From the NCBI RefSeq assembly GCF_000702005.1, contig NZ_JNKI01000016.1, positions 1 to 64,000 of the forward strand: 64,000 bases of DNA, in the 5' to 3' direction. Of the stretch, positions 51,774-59,668 are shown in pieces; the stretch's first letter is position 1, and each line of letters begins with the position of its first letter. The position numbers were made by a program, and so were the translations under genes. The notes below the pieces were generated by a model that ran no database searches, was not told the DNA's origin, and worked only from the letters and a program-made list of their open reading frames with translations. This DNA is from Selenomonas sp. ND2010. Its GTDB lineage: Bacteria > Bacillota > Negativicutes > Selenomonadales > Selenomonadaceae.

Positions 51774-53807
51774 ATGTTTTCGTTGTTTTGGGCAGGGATA
51801 CAGCAGGATATTAAGCTGGTGCTGTTGGCTCCAGCGGCTTGTGCGCTTTTTCGGTTGGCGTTCATATTGGTTTATGGGCCGAAAAAGAGTCCTGTAGGCG
51901 AGTGGCGTAAGTGGTTTACGTGTTTCCGCTATGGTTTTTGGTGGGGCATGGATTTCAATGCTTATGTGTATCTGTATCTTTTGGTGTTGGTTTCTTTGCC
52001 AGCGGCATTTATACCGTCCTATTATGCTTTTAGTGACTCTGTTCGTTTGGTAGGTGTGACGGCGTATTTGATGGTTTTGTATACGGCATTTATGGGAAAG
52101 ATGATTTTCTATTATCATTTTCATGATACGTTTAATGCGACCATGAAGCTGGGACGCAATGCAGATAAGAAGAATTTTGCTGATATTTTCTTCCATCAGA
52201 ACCATGGTGCCTGGATTCTTCTAGGCTATATTCCTTATACTTGGCTGAGCTGGGAGGCTGGCAGCTGCTTGTTGCGGCTGCCGAGTCTGCCGTACCTATC
52301 GGTTTCGTCATCATGGCTGCAGTATGGAGTTAATACGGTAGTGTTCTTGGTTGCTGTACTGTTTTTTTATTGGCTGCGGTATGGTGGTACTTTGCGTCAT
52401 CGACAGAAACCAGAGTGGGATGAGGTCCCGCCAATCGTAAAAAATGATATGTTTATGGGCAAGGCTACGGTTGATGATTTGATTGCTTTTGAACTGGCGT
52501 GCAAGCGCGAAGTAAGCGATGCACTGAGGCATTCCGATGCGGAGGCAATGGAAGTATTGAATCCGATTATGCCGTCGCCGCAGATTTTCCAGGAGGACAT
52601 GTGGGCACCTTTTTCACATCATGCGAAAGGGGCACGGATAAGCAAGCCTAAACATATTTTCTTTTTGTTAGCAGAGAGTCATGGACAAGCCCCGTTTGAT
52701 GCTCCATATGAGTACCTGAATCTGATGTCAGCCAGCCGGCGTTACCGTAGTCAGGCACATACGCTGGCCATAGATAATTTTTTGCCAGCAGGGATGATTT
52801 CCCAGCCATCGTTAGTCAGTTTGCTGGCCGGAGTATATGATGCTGATATGGAGCTTAACGAGAACAAGGCGTTTTGGTATGGGAATATGCCTATATCGTT
52901 GCCGTTGCAGCTAAAAAGACTTGGCTATCGGACGGAATTTTGGTATGGTGGCGGGCTTAATTGGGGGAGTTTGGAACATTTTGTGCCGGCTATTGGTTTT
53001 GATGCTTGGCATGGTGGCCCTGATTTCTGTCCGCAGGGTTCGCCAAAGACTTGGCTTGGGGTGTATGACCATATTTTCCTTGAGCAGGCTGCTGAATTGA
53101 TACGTCAGGACGATGGGGAACAGCCGGTTTTTCATTTTCTTTATACAACATCAAACCATGGTCCGTATAATATGCCGTATGAAAAGTATGGTTTTGATGC
53201 GTCAAAAGTCATGTCCGATGCGCCGGAGTCTTTACTGAAAAATGGCAAGATGATGAAGCAGATGGCCGGCATTTGGTATGCGGATCAGGCACTGATTAAG
53301 TTCGTGGAAGAGATGCAGGCTGTATATCCGGATAGCTTGTTTGTGGTTACTGGAGACCATACGACAGGACTTATACCGTTTAAGTGCGGTGTAGTAAAGC
53401 GTACGGAACCCAATCTGCGAGAGACGGTTCTTACCTCTTTTGCGATGTCGCATCCGGAGCTTACCACGGATATGCTGGCTGGCAATACGATTGGTGGGCA
53501 TATGAATATTATGCCGACTATTTTGGAATTGATTGCCCCAAAAGGATTTGAGTATTATTCTATTGCTAAGCCGTTGACGGAGCCTATAGATCATGTAGTT
53601 ACGCCTTATTGTTGGATGACTAGGGATAGGATTGGTGACTATCGGGATAGTTTAGCTCAGCAATTGGCTGTTGCAGAAGAATTGTTGCCATTTGAGCGCG
53701 ATAAAGAGCAGTTCCGTGAGGAACGTGATGCCTGGTGTGAGCTTACGGGGTGGCTTGTGCGTCATCCTGAACTGCTTGACGATGCTGGAAGAGGTAAGAG
53801 AGTGTGA
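51774..53807 (+). CDS. LtaS-like membrane phosphotransferase (alkaline phosphatase superfamily), copy 2
   Basis: A 677-residue paralogue of the protein at 23712, with about five N-terminal transmembrane helices and a periplasmic sulfatase-fold domain. PKHIFFLLAESHGQAPF, AGMISQPSLVSLLAG (candidate nucleophile Ser), FWYGGGLNWGS and VVTGDHTTGL carry the metal and active-site residues. Most likely it adds a phospho-substituent to the surface glycan. TAGGAGG precedes the ATG. Its GC content is higher than that of the preceding genes, suggesting a different origin from the AT-rich block. Confidence 0.88.
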   Translation: MFSLFWAGIQQDIKLVLLAPAACALFRLAFILVYGPKKSPVGEWRKWFTCFRYGFWWGMDFNAYVYLYLLVLVSLPAAFIPSYYAFSDSVRLVGVTAYLMVLYTAFMGKMIFYYHFHDTFNATMKLGRNADKKNFADIFFHQNHGAWILLGYIPYTWLSWEAGSCLLRLPSLPYLSVSSSWLQYGVNTVVFLVAVLFFYWLRYGGTLRHRQKPEWDEVPPIVKNDMFMGKATVDDLIAFELACKREVSDALRHSDAEAMEVLNPIMPSPQIFQEDMWAPFSHHAKGARISKPKHIFFLLAESHGQAPFDAPYEYLNLMSASRRYRSQAHTLAIDNFLPAGMISQPSLVSLLAGVYDADMELNENKAFWYGNMPISLPLQLKRLGYRTEFWYGGGLNWGSLEHFVPAIGFDAWHGGPDFCPQGSPKTWLGVYDHIFLEQAAELIRQDDGEQPVFHFLYTTSNHGPYNMPYEKYGFDASKVMSDAPESLLKNGKMMKQMAGIWYADQALIKFVEEMQAVYPDSLFVVTGDHTTGLIPFKCGVVKRTEPNLRETVLTSFAMSHPELTTDMLAGNTIGGHMNIMPTILELIAPKGFEYYSIAKPLTEPIDHVVTPYCWMTRDRIGDYRDSLAQQLAVAEELLPFERDKEQFREERDAWCELTGWLVRHPELLDDAGRGKRV

Positions 53808-53846
53808 TAAACTAGCACAAACGTATACACAACAAATGTTTGTTCC

Positions 53847-53962
53847 TTGATGGTGCCGATTTATTTGATATAATGAATATAGAGCAATCTGGGAATCGAT
53901 TTTTGATCGTACCCCCAGACAAACGATAGCCCCTGTGTTTGTTATGAGTACAGGGGCTATTC
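53847..53962 (+). ncRNA. Candidate small structured RNA with own promoter and terminator
   Basis: TTGATG (53847-53852) and TATAAT (53869-53874, 16-base spacer) form a promoter. The next 80 bases fold well: TCTGGG...CGAT-TTTTG-ATCG...CCCAGA, then GATAGCCCCTGT pairing with ACAGGGGCTAT near 53926-53960 as a terminator-like hairpin. No reading frame is evident. It could be a small RNA or the leader of the decayed fic gene. This reading rests on hand-folding. Confidence 0.4.
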
Positions 53963-54016
53963 GTATACGAGAAAAGTGGAATTGAATCATCACACGGATT
54001 AGGAAAGTGGGGGCGT

Positions 54017-54252
54017 ATGATGGCTCTGCAAAATAAGCTGGGAATCATGGATTCTATTGAGCTGGCACATGAAGAGAAACGCTTGACGAAAAAGCGGGAT
54101 TTGGAATTATATGACAAAAAATATTGGATTGTTTCGAAGTTGGAACCTTTGCAGGGTTAAAAGATATACATGGCTATCTATTTTAGGATGTGGATGATTT
54201 TGCAGGTAAAATGCGCACGGTAAATATTGCCAAGGGGAATTTTCGTTTGTAA
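54017..54252 (+). pseudogene. Decayed Fic-family (AMPylator) N-terminal fragment
   Basis: The frame from 54017 reads MALQNKLGIMDSIELAHEE, the typical N-terminus of Fic proteins of the cell-filamentation type, and stops at 54158-54160. In the frame one base back the homology continues as LKDIHGYLF, a TAG, then DVDDFAGKMRTVNIAKGNFR, the Fic entry segment, to a TAA at 54250-54252. So it carries a frameshift, an internal stop and no catalytic HPFxxGNGR motif. It is a remnant of an abandoned Fic toxin. Confidence 0.8.
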
Positions 54253-54379
54253 ATTACGATACGTTGTGACAGGGAATGTGTGGTTTTGTCAGGACGCAAA
54301 TGGGAGAAACTTTAAGTAACTAATTTCATAAACAAAAGTGTATATTAGTGACATAATGTGTTTATGGAGGATTGAAGCC

Positions 54380-55027
54380 ATGAATACATCAAATATCACA
54401 AATTACAAGCCTAAAGAGTTTGCTGAACTTCTTAATGTCACAGTCAAGACACTTCAACGCTGGGACAGAGAGAAAACGCTTGTAGCAAACAGAACCCCCA
54501 CAAATCGAAGATATTATACTTACGACCAGTATTTACAGTTTAAAGGTATTGGCAAAGACGCTGATTCCCGTAAGATAGTCATTTATACGAGGGTGTCGAC
54601 CAAAAATCAAACTGACGACTTAGAGAATCAAGTGGACTTTCTTCAGCAATATGTCAATGCCAAAGGACTCATAGTTGATGAAATTATCAGGGATTATGGA
54701 AGCGGCCTGAATTATAACCGCAAGAAATGGAATCAGCTTCTAAACGAAGTCATGGAAAACAAAATTAAAATGATTCTTGTATCACACAAGGATAGATTTG
54801 TACGATTTGGCTTTGACTGGTTTGAGAAATTCTGCAACAAGTTCAACGTGGAAATAGTTGTCGTGAAAAATGAGAAACTGTCTCCGCACGAAGAACTGGT
54901 ACAGGATATAGTAAGTATTCTTCACGTATTTTCTTGCAGGCTGTATGGCTTACGGAAATACAAAAAGCAGATTGAAGGGGATGAGTCTATTGCTAAAGGC
55001 GTTCAAAACGGAGATAGCCCCAACTAA
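54380..55027 (+). CDS. tnpA: IS607-family serine recombinase (TnpA)
   Basis: A 215-residue transposase. The N-terminus is a MerR-like helix-turn-helix (YKPKEFAELLNVTVKTLQRWDREKTL), then the serine resolvase domain with the nucleophile in VIYTRVSTKNQ. VSHKDRFVRFGFDWF and the DYGSGLNYNRKKW segment are conserved. The ATG at 54380 has GGAGG 9 bases upstream. It overlaps tnpB by 47 bases. It looks intact and probably active. Confidence 0.95.
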   Translation: MNTSNITNYKPKEFAELLNVTVKTLQRWDREKTLVANRTPTNRRYYTYDQYLQFKGIGKDADSRKIVIYTRVSTKNQTDDLENQVDFLQQYVNAKGLIVDEIIRDYGSGLNYNRKKWNQLLNEVMENKIKMILVSHKDRFVRFGFDWFEKFCNKFNVEIVVVKNEKLSPHEELVQDIVSILHVFSCRLYGLRKYKKQIEGDESIAKGVQNGDSPN

Positions 55028-56189
55028 AGAACAAGAAATAAAAATCATTCGTTCTATCGGTGTGGCTAGATTCTTATATAATCAGTACATAGCCTATAAC
55101 CGCCGCTTATACAAGATGTATCAGCGTGGCATGCTTGACGAGAAGCAGAAATATTTTGTTACTGCCAATGACTTCGACAAGTACGTAAATCATAAGCTGA
55201 AGATAGAATTGCCTTGGATTGACCAGTGCGGCTCTAAGGCACGTAAGAAAGCCTTACGCAACGCCGATCAAGCTTTTCGGCGTTTCTTCTCTGGTATATC
55301 GGGCTATCCGAACTTCAAGAAAAAGGCGAATCAGGATGTGAAACTGTATTTTCCGAAAAACAACAAAGGGGACTGGACGATATGGCGGCACAAGCTGATG
55401 ATACCTACACTAAAGCAAGTCCGGCTTAAAGAGTTTGGCTATTTGCCTGTGGGTGCTAAAGTCACCAATGGTACAGTATCTTATGTGGCTGGACGGTTTT
55501 ATGTCTCCGTTGTGGTAGATATTGATGAAAAATCCAAGCATAACAAGGATTTGGAAGCATCGTATCATACCGTAACAGCTGGTGTAGGCATAGATTTAGG
55601 CGTGAAAGATCTTGCTATCGTCAGTGATGGGAAAGTCTTCAAGAATATCAATAAGAGTTCGAAGGTCAAAAGACTGGAGAAACGGCTTCGGAGAGAGCAG
55701 AGGTGCCTTAGCCGTAAATATGAGTTTAGGAAAAAGAAAGGTGGTAAGACTGCTACTGCCTCTGCAAACATAGAAAAGCAAAAGCTAAAGGTACAAAAAC
55801 TTCATCAGCGTATAACAAGAATCCGAGAAGATTACGAAAACAAAACTGTCCACGAAATCGTGAAGCAAAAACCACGCTTCATTACTGTGGAAGATTTGAA
55901 TGTTAAAGGCATGATGAAGAATCGGCATCTGGCAAAAGCCGTAGCGGCGCAGAGATTCAATCATCTGTTAGCCAAGCTGAAACGCAAAGCAGAGATAATA
56001 GGCATTGAATTTCGGGAAGTTGACAGATACTACCCCAGCTCAAAAACCTGTCATTCTTGCGGGCATATACACAAAGGTCTGAAACTCAAAGACAGAGTGT
56101 ATGTTTGCCCTGAATGTGGTTATATGGCGGATAGAGATTACAATGCTTCGCTTAATTTGCGGGATGCTAAAGAATATCGGGGTGCTTAA
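54981..56189 (+). CDS. tnpB: TnpB RNA-guided nuclease of the IS607 element
   Basis: A 402-residue TnpB. The RuvC catalytic triad is intact: D205 in GIDLGVKD, E304 in VEDLNVKGM and D386 in ADRDYNASLNL. The zinc ribbon has CHSCGH and CPECGY. The N-terminal LLKAFKTEIAPTKEQE is typical. It is a homologue of the Cas12 ancestor that uses a transposon-encoded omega RNA to cut empty target sites. The start may be the ATG at 54981 or the TTG at 54990. Confidence 0.93.
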   Translation: MSLLLKAFKTEIAPTKEQEIKIIRSIGVARFLYNQYIAYNRRLYKMYQRGMLDEKQKYFVTANDFDKYVNHKLKIELPWIDQCGSKARKKALRNADQAFRRFFSGISGYPNFKKKANQDVKLYFPKNNKGDWTIWRHKLMIPTLKQVRLKEFGYLPVGAKVTNGTVSYVAGRFYVSVVVDIDEKSKHNKDLEASYHTVTAGVGIDLGVKDLAIVSDGKVFKNINKSSKVKRLEKRLRREQRCLSRKYEFRKKKGGKTATASANIEKQKLKVQKLHQRITRIREDYENKTVHEIVKQKPRFITVEDLNVKGMMKNRHLAKAVAAQRFNHLLAKLKRKAEIIGIEFREVDRYYPSSKTCHSCGHIHKGLKLKDRVYVCPECGYMADRDYNASLNLRDAKEYRGA

Positions 56190-56384
56190 TAACAAAAGTT
56201 CCGATAAATGTACCGATGGCTAGTCGGGAACAGACATTCCTCCTTGCGTAGCAAGGAGTGTGATGGCAACGCCTTCGGAGTGCTATGCAAACGCTAGTAG
56301 CTTGCCCTTCGGGACGGCGAGAGCGAGCACAATGAACAAGGAATTTTTCTAAGACATAAACACTTTTGTCTATGTTTTTAGTAG
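56190..56384 (+). ncRNA. Probable omega RNA scaffold at the right end of the IS607 element
   Basis: Non-coding, hairpin-rich segment directly 3' of tnpB: TCCTTGCGTAGCAAGGA is one stem, and a GCCCTTCGGGACGGC-type stem follows. In TnpB systems the omega RNA spans the end of tnpB to the element's right end, and the bases just outside form the guide. Here they would lie in the interrupted MNT gene. The extent is inferred from family layout. Confidence 0.55.
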
Positions 56385-56483
56385 CAGTCGACGATTCCTT
56401 ACCGCGTCGATGTGGTGGATATGCAACAGGCTTCTCAAACGCTTTTGCAGGAAATACGGAAGGATGGTATTCAATGGAAATAA
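56385..56483 (+). pseudogene. 3' remnant of an MNT nucleotidyltransferase gene cut by the IS607 element
   Basis: The frame reads IPYRVDVVDMQQASQTLL and continues to the KDGIQWK end, stopping at 56481-56483. This is the conserved C-terminus of minimal nucleotidyltransferases and corresponds to the end of the intact one at 56863. A TAG at 56382-56384 blocks the frame upstream and no GSRARG half survives next to it. Its stop overlaps the HEPN start as in intact MNT-HEPN pairs. Confidence 0.8.
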
Positions 56484-56857
56484 CAAAGCGTTTTGCAATT
56501 GCTTCACGAGCATTGGCGAAACTTCACGAGGCTGTTACGAAGGAACAACTCTCAGAGATGGAACGAGACGGCTTGATTCAGCGGTTTGCGTTTTGTTTTG
56601 AAATCATGTGGAAGTGTGGCAGGGATTATTTGCGTGATGCAGAGGGCTTGGATGTTGCTTCGCCTAAGGCTGTAATCCGTGCGTTGCGTGATGTGAAGGT
56701 ATTTTCAGACGAAGAAACGGTGTTGGCATTGAAGATGGTCGATGCACGCAATCTTACTGCGCATACTTATGATGAGGAATTGGCCATAAAATTAGCAGAG
56801 CAAATACCCGAGTATGAGCAGTTTATGCAATTGTGGTATCGGCGGATGACGGAGTGA
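56474..56857 (+). CDS. HEPN toxin-like protein (HI0074 family), orphaned from its MNT partner
   Basis: A 127-residue helical HEPN protein. The RX4HXY motif of the HEPN/MNT family is RNLTAHTY; the tyrosine is the residue that the MNT antitoxin adenylylates in characterised pairs. The ATG at 56474 overlaps the stop of the broken MNT gene and has GGAAGGA upstream; a longer reading upstream is an artefact of element sequence. If still toxic, it must be restrained by the second MNT, or be inactive. Confidence 0.87.
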   Translation: MEITKRFAIASRALAKLHEAVTKEQLSEMERDGLIQRFAFCFEIMWKCGRDYLRDAEGLDVASPKAVIRALRDVKVFSDEETVLALKMVDARNLTAHTYDEELAIKLAEQIPEYEQFMQLWYRRMTE

Positions 56858-56862
56858 TTGGA

Positions 56863-57153
56863 ATGGATTTGCCAGAAAAGGTTATTGCGGGGATAAAGGA
56901 ACTGGCTGAAGCGTATGATGTTCAGCGGGTTGTTTTGTTCGGGTCGCGAGCTCGGGGGGATAACCATCCGAAAAGTGACGTAGATTTAGCAGTTTATGGT
57001 TGTGCAGACTTTACGAATTTTTCGTTAGATGTTGATGAGAAAGTTTGGACTTTGCTGATGTTTGATATTTTAGATATGGACAGGTATGATTACTCACAGG
57101 AATTGCTTCAGGAAATTACGCGTGATGGGGTGACGATTTATGAAAAAGTATGA
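56863..57153 (+). CDS. MNT nucleotidyltransferase antitoxin
   Basis: A 96-residue minimal nucleotidyltransferase. FGSRARGDNHPKSDVDLAVYG holds the GSX10DXD active site. In HEPN/MNT systems this protein transfers AMP to the HEPN tyrosine and neutralises it. The ATG at 56863 is preceded by GGAG 8 bases upstream. It starts 5 bases after HEPN copy 1 and overlaps HEPN copy 2 by 14 bases, so it could serve both. Confidence 0.9.
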   Translation: MDLPEKVIAGIKELAEAYDVQRVVLFGSRARGDNHPKSDVDLAVYGCADFTNFSLDVDEKVWTLLMFDILDMDRYDYSQELLQEITRDGVTIYEKV

Positions 57154-57526
57154 AAATTATAGTAGCAATTTGCGGGTATTAGCACAGGCATCGAAGCAGG
57201 ATCTGACTAACGACTTCATTATTAGCGGTGTGATTGATAAATTTTTTATTCAGTTTGAGCTCGGCTGGAAACTTATGAAGGAACTTATGCAGTATGAGGG
57301 GCGTCGTGAGGGAATGACGGGATCGCCACGAGCGATTATAAAAGCTGCGTATGTGATCTATGATTTTTTGGATGAGGAAGTATGGCTTTCGATGCTTCGG
57401 GATCGGAATGATATGACACATATTTATGATGGCGAAGCGGCCAAGCGGCTGGTAGATAAGATTATTGCAGAGTATATTCCAGCGTTTATAGATTTTGGCG
57501 AAAATATAAAACGTATCTATGGATAA
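57140..57526 (+). CDS. HEPN toxin-like protein (HI0074 family)
   Basis: A 128-residue helical protein with RX4HXY as RNDMTHIY. It overlaps the MNT gene and forms an ordinary MNT-HEPN toxin-antitoxin pair. It is only distantly similar to HEPN copy 1, so the pairs came separately or diverged long ago. Translation is likely coupled to the MNT gene. Confidence 0.9.
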   Translation: MKKYENYSSNLRVLAQASKQDLTNDFIISGVIDKFFIQFELGWKLMKELMQYEGRREGMTGSPRAIIKAAYVIYDFLDEEVWLSMLRDRNDMTHIYDGEAAKRLVDKIIAEYIPAFIDFGENIKRIYG

Positions 57527-57650
57527 ATACGAAACGGGAAAAAGATTCATGTAATCAACACGGATCAAGTAGTGCATAGCATGCAGGAACTAGTGCCGAT
57601 TGCCATTCGGTATGTCTAGGCGTGTTTAGGGGCAAAGGTGGTTCCCGTGC

Positions 57651-57715
57651 ATGACAGCGTGATGGGAAACGTGTATAATAGGTTTTGTGCCCGGTGCTTT
57701 GGCACCGGTTTTTTT
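57651..57715 (+). promoter_or_regulatory. Promoter immediately followed by an intrinsic terminator
   Basis: ATGACA (57651-57656) and TATAAT (57674-57679) with a 17-base spacer form a strong promoter. Within about 12 bases of the -10 a perfect hairpin (CCGGTGC / GCACCGG, 57691-57708) and seven T residues follow. Transcripts would end after some 30 bases unless the hairpin is bypassed. It may be an attenuator for yycJ-htrA-rlmH. The preceding 120 bases hold nothing I recognise. Confidence 0.6.
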
Positions 57716-57762
57716 GCAGATGGTTTTCAGAATCAACGATTAGGATAGGAGTTAGCAGGTAT

Positions 57763-58515
57763 ATGCAGGTTTCGGTGTTGGCCAGTGGCAGTAAGGGAAA
57801 TGCCGTCTATGTGGAAATGGATGGGTGCCGATTGCTGCTGGATGCAGGGATTAGCGCAACGCGAATCAAGAAGGCACTTTTGGCACAGGGCATTGATGCG
57901 GCTAGTCTTGATGGCGTGTTGATTACCCATGAGCATCGCGATCATATTGCGGGACTGGCGACATTGTCGAAGTGGTATCACCTGCCAATTTTCTCGCGGC
58001 GAGCGACGTTTGAGCACATGAGCTGTCGTGCACAGCTTCCCCCAGAATGTATTTGTCCGGTGGATTCAGGGTTCAAATTGGCGGGGGTGACGGTGGTGCC
58101 GTTTTCGACGTCGCATGATGCGGCTGATCCTGTTGGGTATCGAATACAGGGTTCGCAGTGCATGGCGCTGGCAACGGATCTTGGATTTGTCACGGCGAAT
58201 GTTCAGTCTGCTATTGAGGGAGCCGACCTGTTGGTGCTGGAAGCCAATCATGATCCGGAGGTGCTAAAAAAGGGTGCTTATCCTTGGCCCTTGAAGCGGC
58301 GTATTCTTTCGAACCGTGGCCATTTGGCCAATTCGGATGCGGCTTGGGCGATTGCCCGGATGAAACGGCGCCCGCGCAAGGTGTTTTTGGCACATTTGTC
58401 GGAGGAGAATAACCGGCCGGATTTGGCGAGAGACACGGTGCAGATGATTCTAGCGAAGCAGGGAATCCAGCAGGAGATTATTATGACAAGTCAGACTGAG
58501 ACTGTATCGGGATAA
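57763..58515 (+). CDS. yycJ: Metallo-beta-lactamase-fold hydrolase (YycJ/WalJ)
   Basis: A 250-residue MBL-fold protein. SVLASGSKGNAVYVE at the N-terminus and the metal-binding THEHRDH are the YycJ signatures; SHDAADPVGYR, ATDLGF and FLAHLSEENN follow. YycJ proteins act on DNA or RNA ends or in cell-wall/division coordination and often follow walRK. Here walRK is not seen, but htrA and rlmH follow in the usual order. I place the start at 57763; AGGAG is about 12 bases upstream. Confidence 0.9.
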   Translation: MQVSVLASGSKGNAVYVEMDGCRLLLDAGISATRIKKALLAQGIDAASLDGVLITHEHRDHIAGLATLSKWYHLPIFSRRATFEHMSCRAQLPPECICPVDSGFKLAGVTVVPFSTSHDAADPVGYRIQGSQCMALATDLGFVTANVQSAIEGADLLVLEANHDPEVLKKGAYPWPLKRRILSNRGHLANSDAAWAIARMKRRPRKVFLAHLSEENNRPDLARDTVQMILAKQGIQQEIIMTSQTETVSG

Positions 58516-58537
58516 TTATTTCGTTGGAGGGATTTTT

Positions 58538-59668
58538 ATGAAATCGTTCTTTAAGTCTATGAATAATAAGAAAAAGAAGAATTTGGTGGCTGCTTTGATG
58601 GTGGCTATGTCAGTCGTTTCGTTTTCGGGATGTTCGGCAGGACAGGCGGATAATGGATCGTCTTCTTCCAGCTCGGCTGCGGTTCAGCAGGCGGCAAGCA
58701 ATCAGACGCTGTCGGATGCGCGCAATACGCCGGTCGTTCGCGCCGCCAAGACTGTCGGCCCGACGGTGGTCGGCATCACGAATAAAGCGGTGGCCCGTGA
58801 TTGGTTCAACAATCCGGTGGAAACTGAGGGCGTTGGTTCTGGTGTTATCTTCAAGAATGATGGTGGCAAGAGCTATATTGTGACGAATAATCACGTCATC
58901 AGCAATGCCAAGGAGCTTATCGTTTCGCTGGCGGATGGCCGCACGCTCAAAGGGAAGCTGATCGGTGCTGACGAGATGACGGATTTGGCGGTTGTTCGCG
59001 TAGATGATGGCAAGCTGCCGACTGCAAAGTTCGGGGATTCGGATAAGATTGTTGTCGGTGAGCCGGCTATTGCTATCGGCAATCCGATGGGGCTGGAGTT
59101 CCAGGGCAGTGTTACGAGTGGCGTCATCAGTGCCCTGAACCGTACGCTCGATATCAGCGATAAGCGCGTGAAACTGCTGCAGACGGATGCGGCAATCAAT
59201 CCTGGTAATTCTGGCGGTGCTTTGGTCAATGCGGATGGTGAGGTCATCGGCATCAACAGCGCCAAGGTAGCAGCTAACGGCGTCGAGGGCATGGGCTTCT
59301 CCATTCCGATCAATACGGTACAGAATGTCATCAACGAAATCATGGATAAGGGTTATGTAGCTCGTCCGTACCTTGGCGTATCGGTGTTTGACCCCCAGAC
59401 GGCTGCCCGCTATGGCTACCAGCTCAACATCGATAAGGGCGTCTACGTATTCCAGCTGACCTTGAATGGCCCGAGCGGCAAAGCTGGCCTCCAGCGCGGC
59501 GATATCATCCTGAAACTCGATGGCCAGGAGACGAACAGTGTCCAGGATCTTCGTGCGAAGATTGCCGAGCATAAGGTCGGCGATACGGTAAAGGTAACCT
59601 TTGACCGCAATGGCAAGCAGAAGAATGTCGATGTCGTTCTCGAGGAAATGCCGCAGGATAAGAATTGA
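58538..59668 (+). CDS. htrA: HtrA/DegP-type serine protease, probable lipoprotein
   Basis: A 376-residue envelope protease. A basic start and hydrophobic stretch lead to VVSFSGC, a lipobox. The trypsin-like domain has NNHVIS (His), LAVVRV (Asp) and NPGNSGGALV (Ser). One PDZ domain covers residues about 275-370. It degrades or refolds misfolded envelope proteins. Its stop overlaps rlmH by one base (TGATG). Confidence 0.94.
   Translation: MKSFFKSMNNKKKKNLVAALMVAMSVVSFSGCSAGQADNGSSSSSSAAVQQAASNQTLSDARNTPVVRAAKTVGPTVVGITNKAVARDWFNNPVETEGVGSGVIFKNDGGKSYIVTNNHVISNAKELIVSLADGRTLKGKLIGADEMTDLAVVRVDDGKLPTAKFGDSDKIVVGEPAIAIGNPMGLEFQGSVTSGVISALNRTLDISDKRVKLLQTDAAINPGNSGGALVNADGEVIGINSAKVAANGVEGMGFSIPINTVQNVINEIMDKGYVARPYLGVSVFDPQTAARYGYQLNIDKGVYVFQLTLNGPSGKAGLQRGDIILKLDGQETNSVQDLRAKIAEHKVGDTVKVTFDRNGKQKNVDVVLEEMPQDKN

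Larger units (their letters stand above)
54300..56384 (+). mobile_element. IS607-family insertion sequence (boundaries approximate)
   Basis: Two overlapping genes, tnpA (serine recombinase) and tnpB, on one strand. There are no terminal inverted repeats, as usual for IS607, but ACAAAAGTGT at 54332-54341 and its complement ACACTTTTGT at 56360-56369 lie near the ends. The right side abuts a truncated MNT gene that must have been whole before insertion. Recombination at GG dinucleotides is the family rule; the exact joint cannot be fixed by eye. Confidence 0.85.

Noticed and set aside
39354-53807. A legH-type N-acetyltransferase (GNAT or hexapeptide) in the nonulosonic acid block
   Set aside because: None of the genes from 37.4 to 53.8 kb has hexapeptide repeats or a GNAT-like motif; the enzyme is absent from the window, though it could lie elsewhere in the genome.
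54240-54330. Possible N-terminal half of the broken MNT gene left of the IS607 element
   Set aside because: A stretch resembling VVLSGRKWE could be a decayed VVLFGSRARG, but the match is too weak and the left flank is mostly the fic remnant; I could not confirm it.
56366-56473. N-terminal extension of HEPN copy 1 starting inside the IS607 right end
   Set aside because: The extra residues come from element sequence and the MNT remnant; the ATG at 56474 with its own ribosome site fits the family start.
57554-57619. Short frame reading roughly INTDQVVHSMQELVPIAI before a TAG
   Set aside because: It has no start codon or ribosome site and I recognise no family; it may be a gene remnant but there is not enough to call it.
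58610-59572. Open frame on the minus strand opposite htrA
   Set aside because: Antisense shadow; htrA has complete catalytic motifs and good context.
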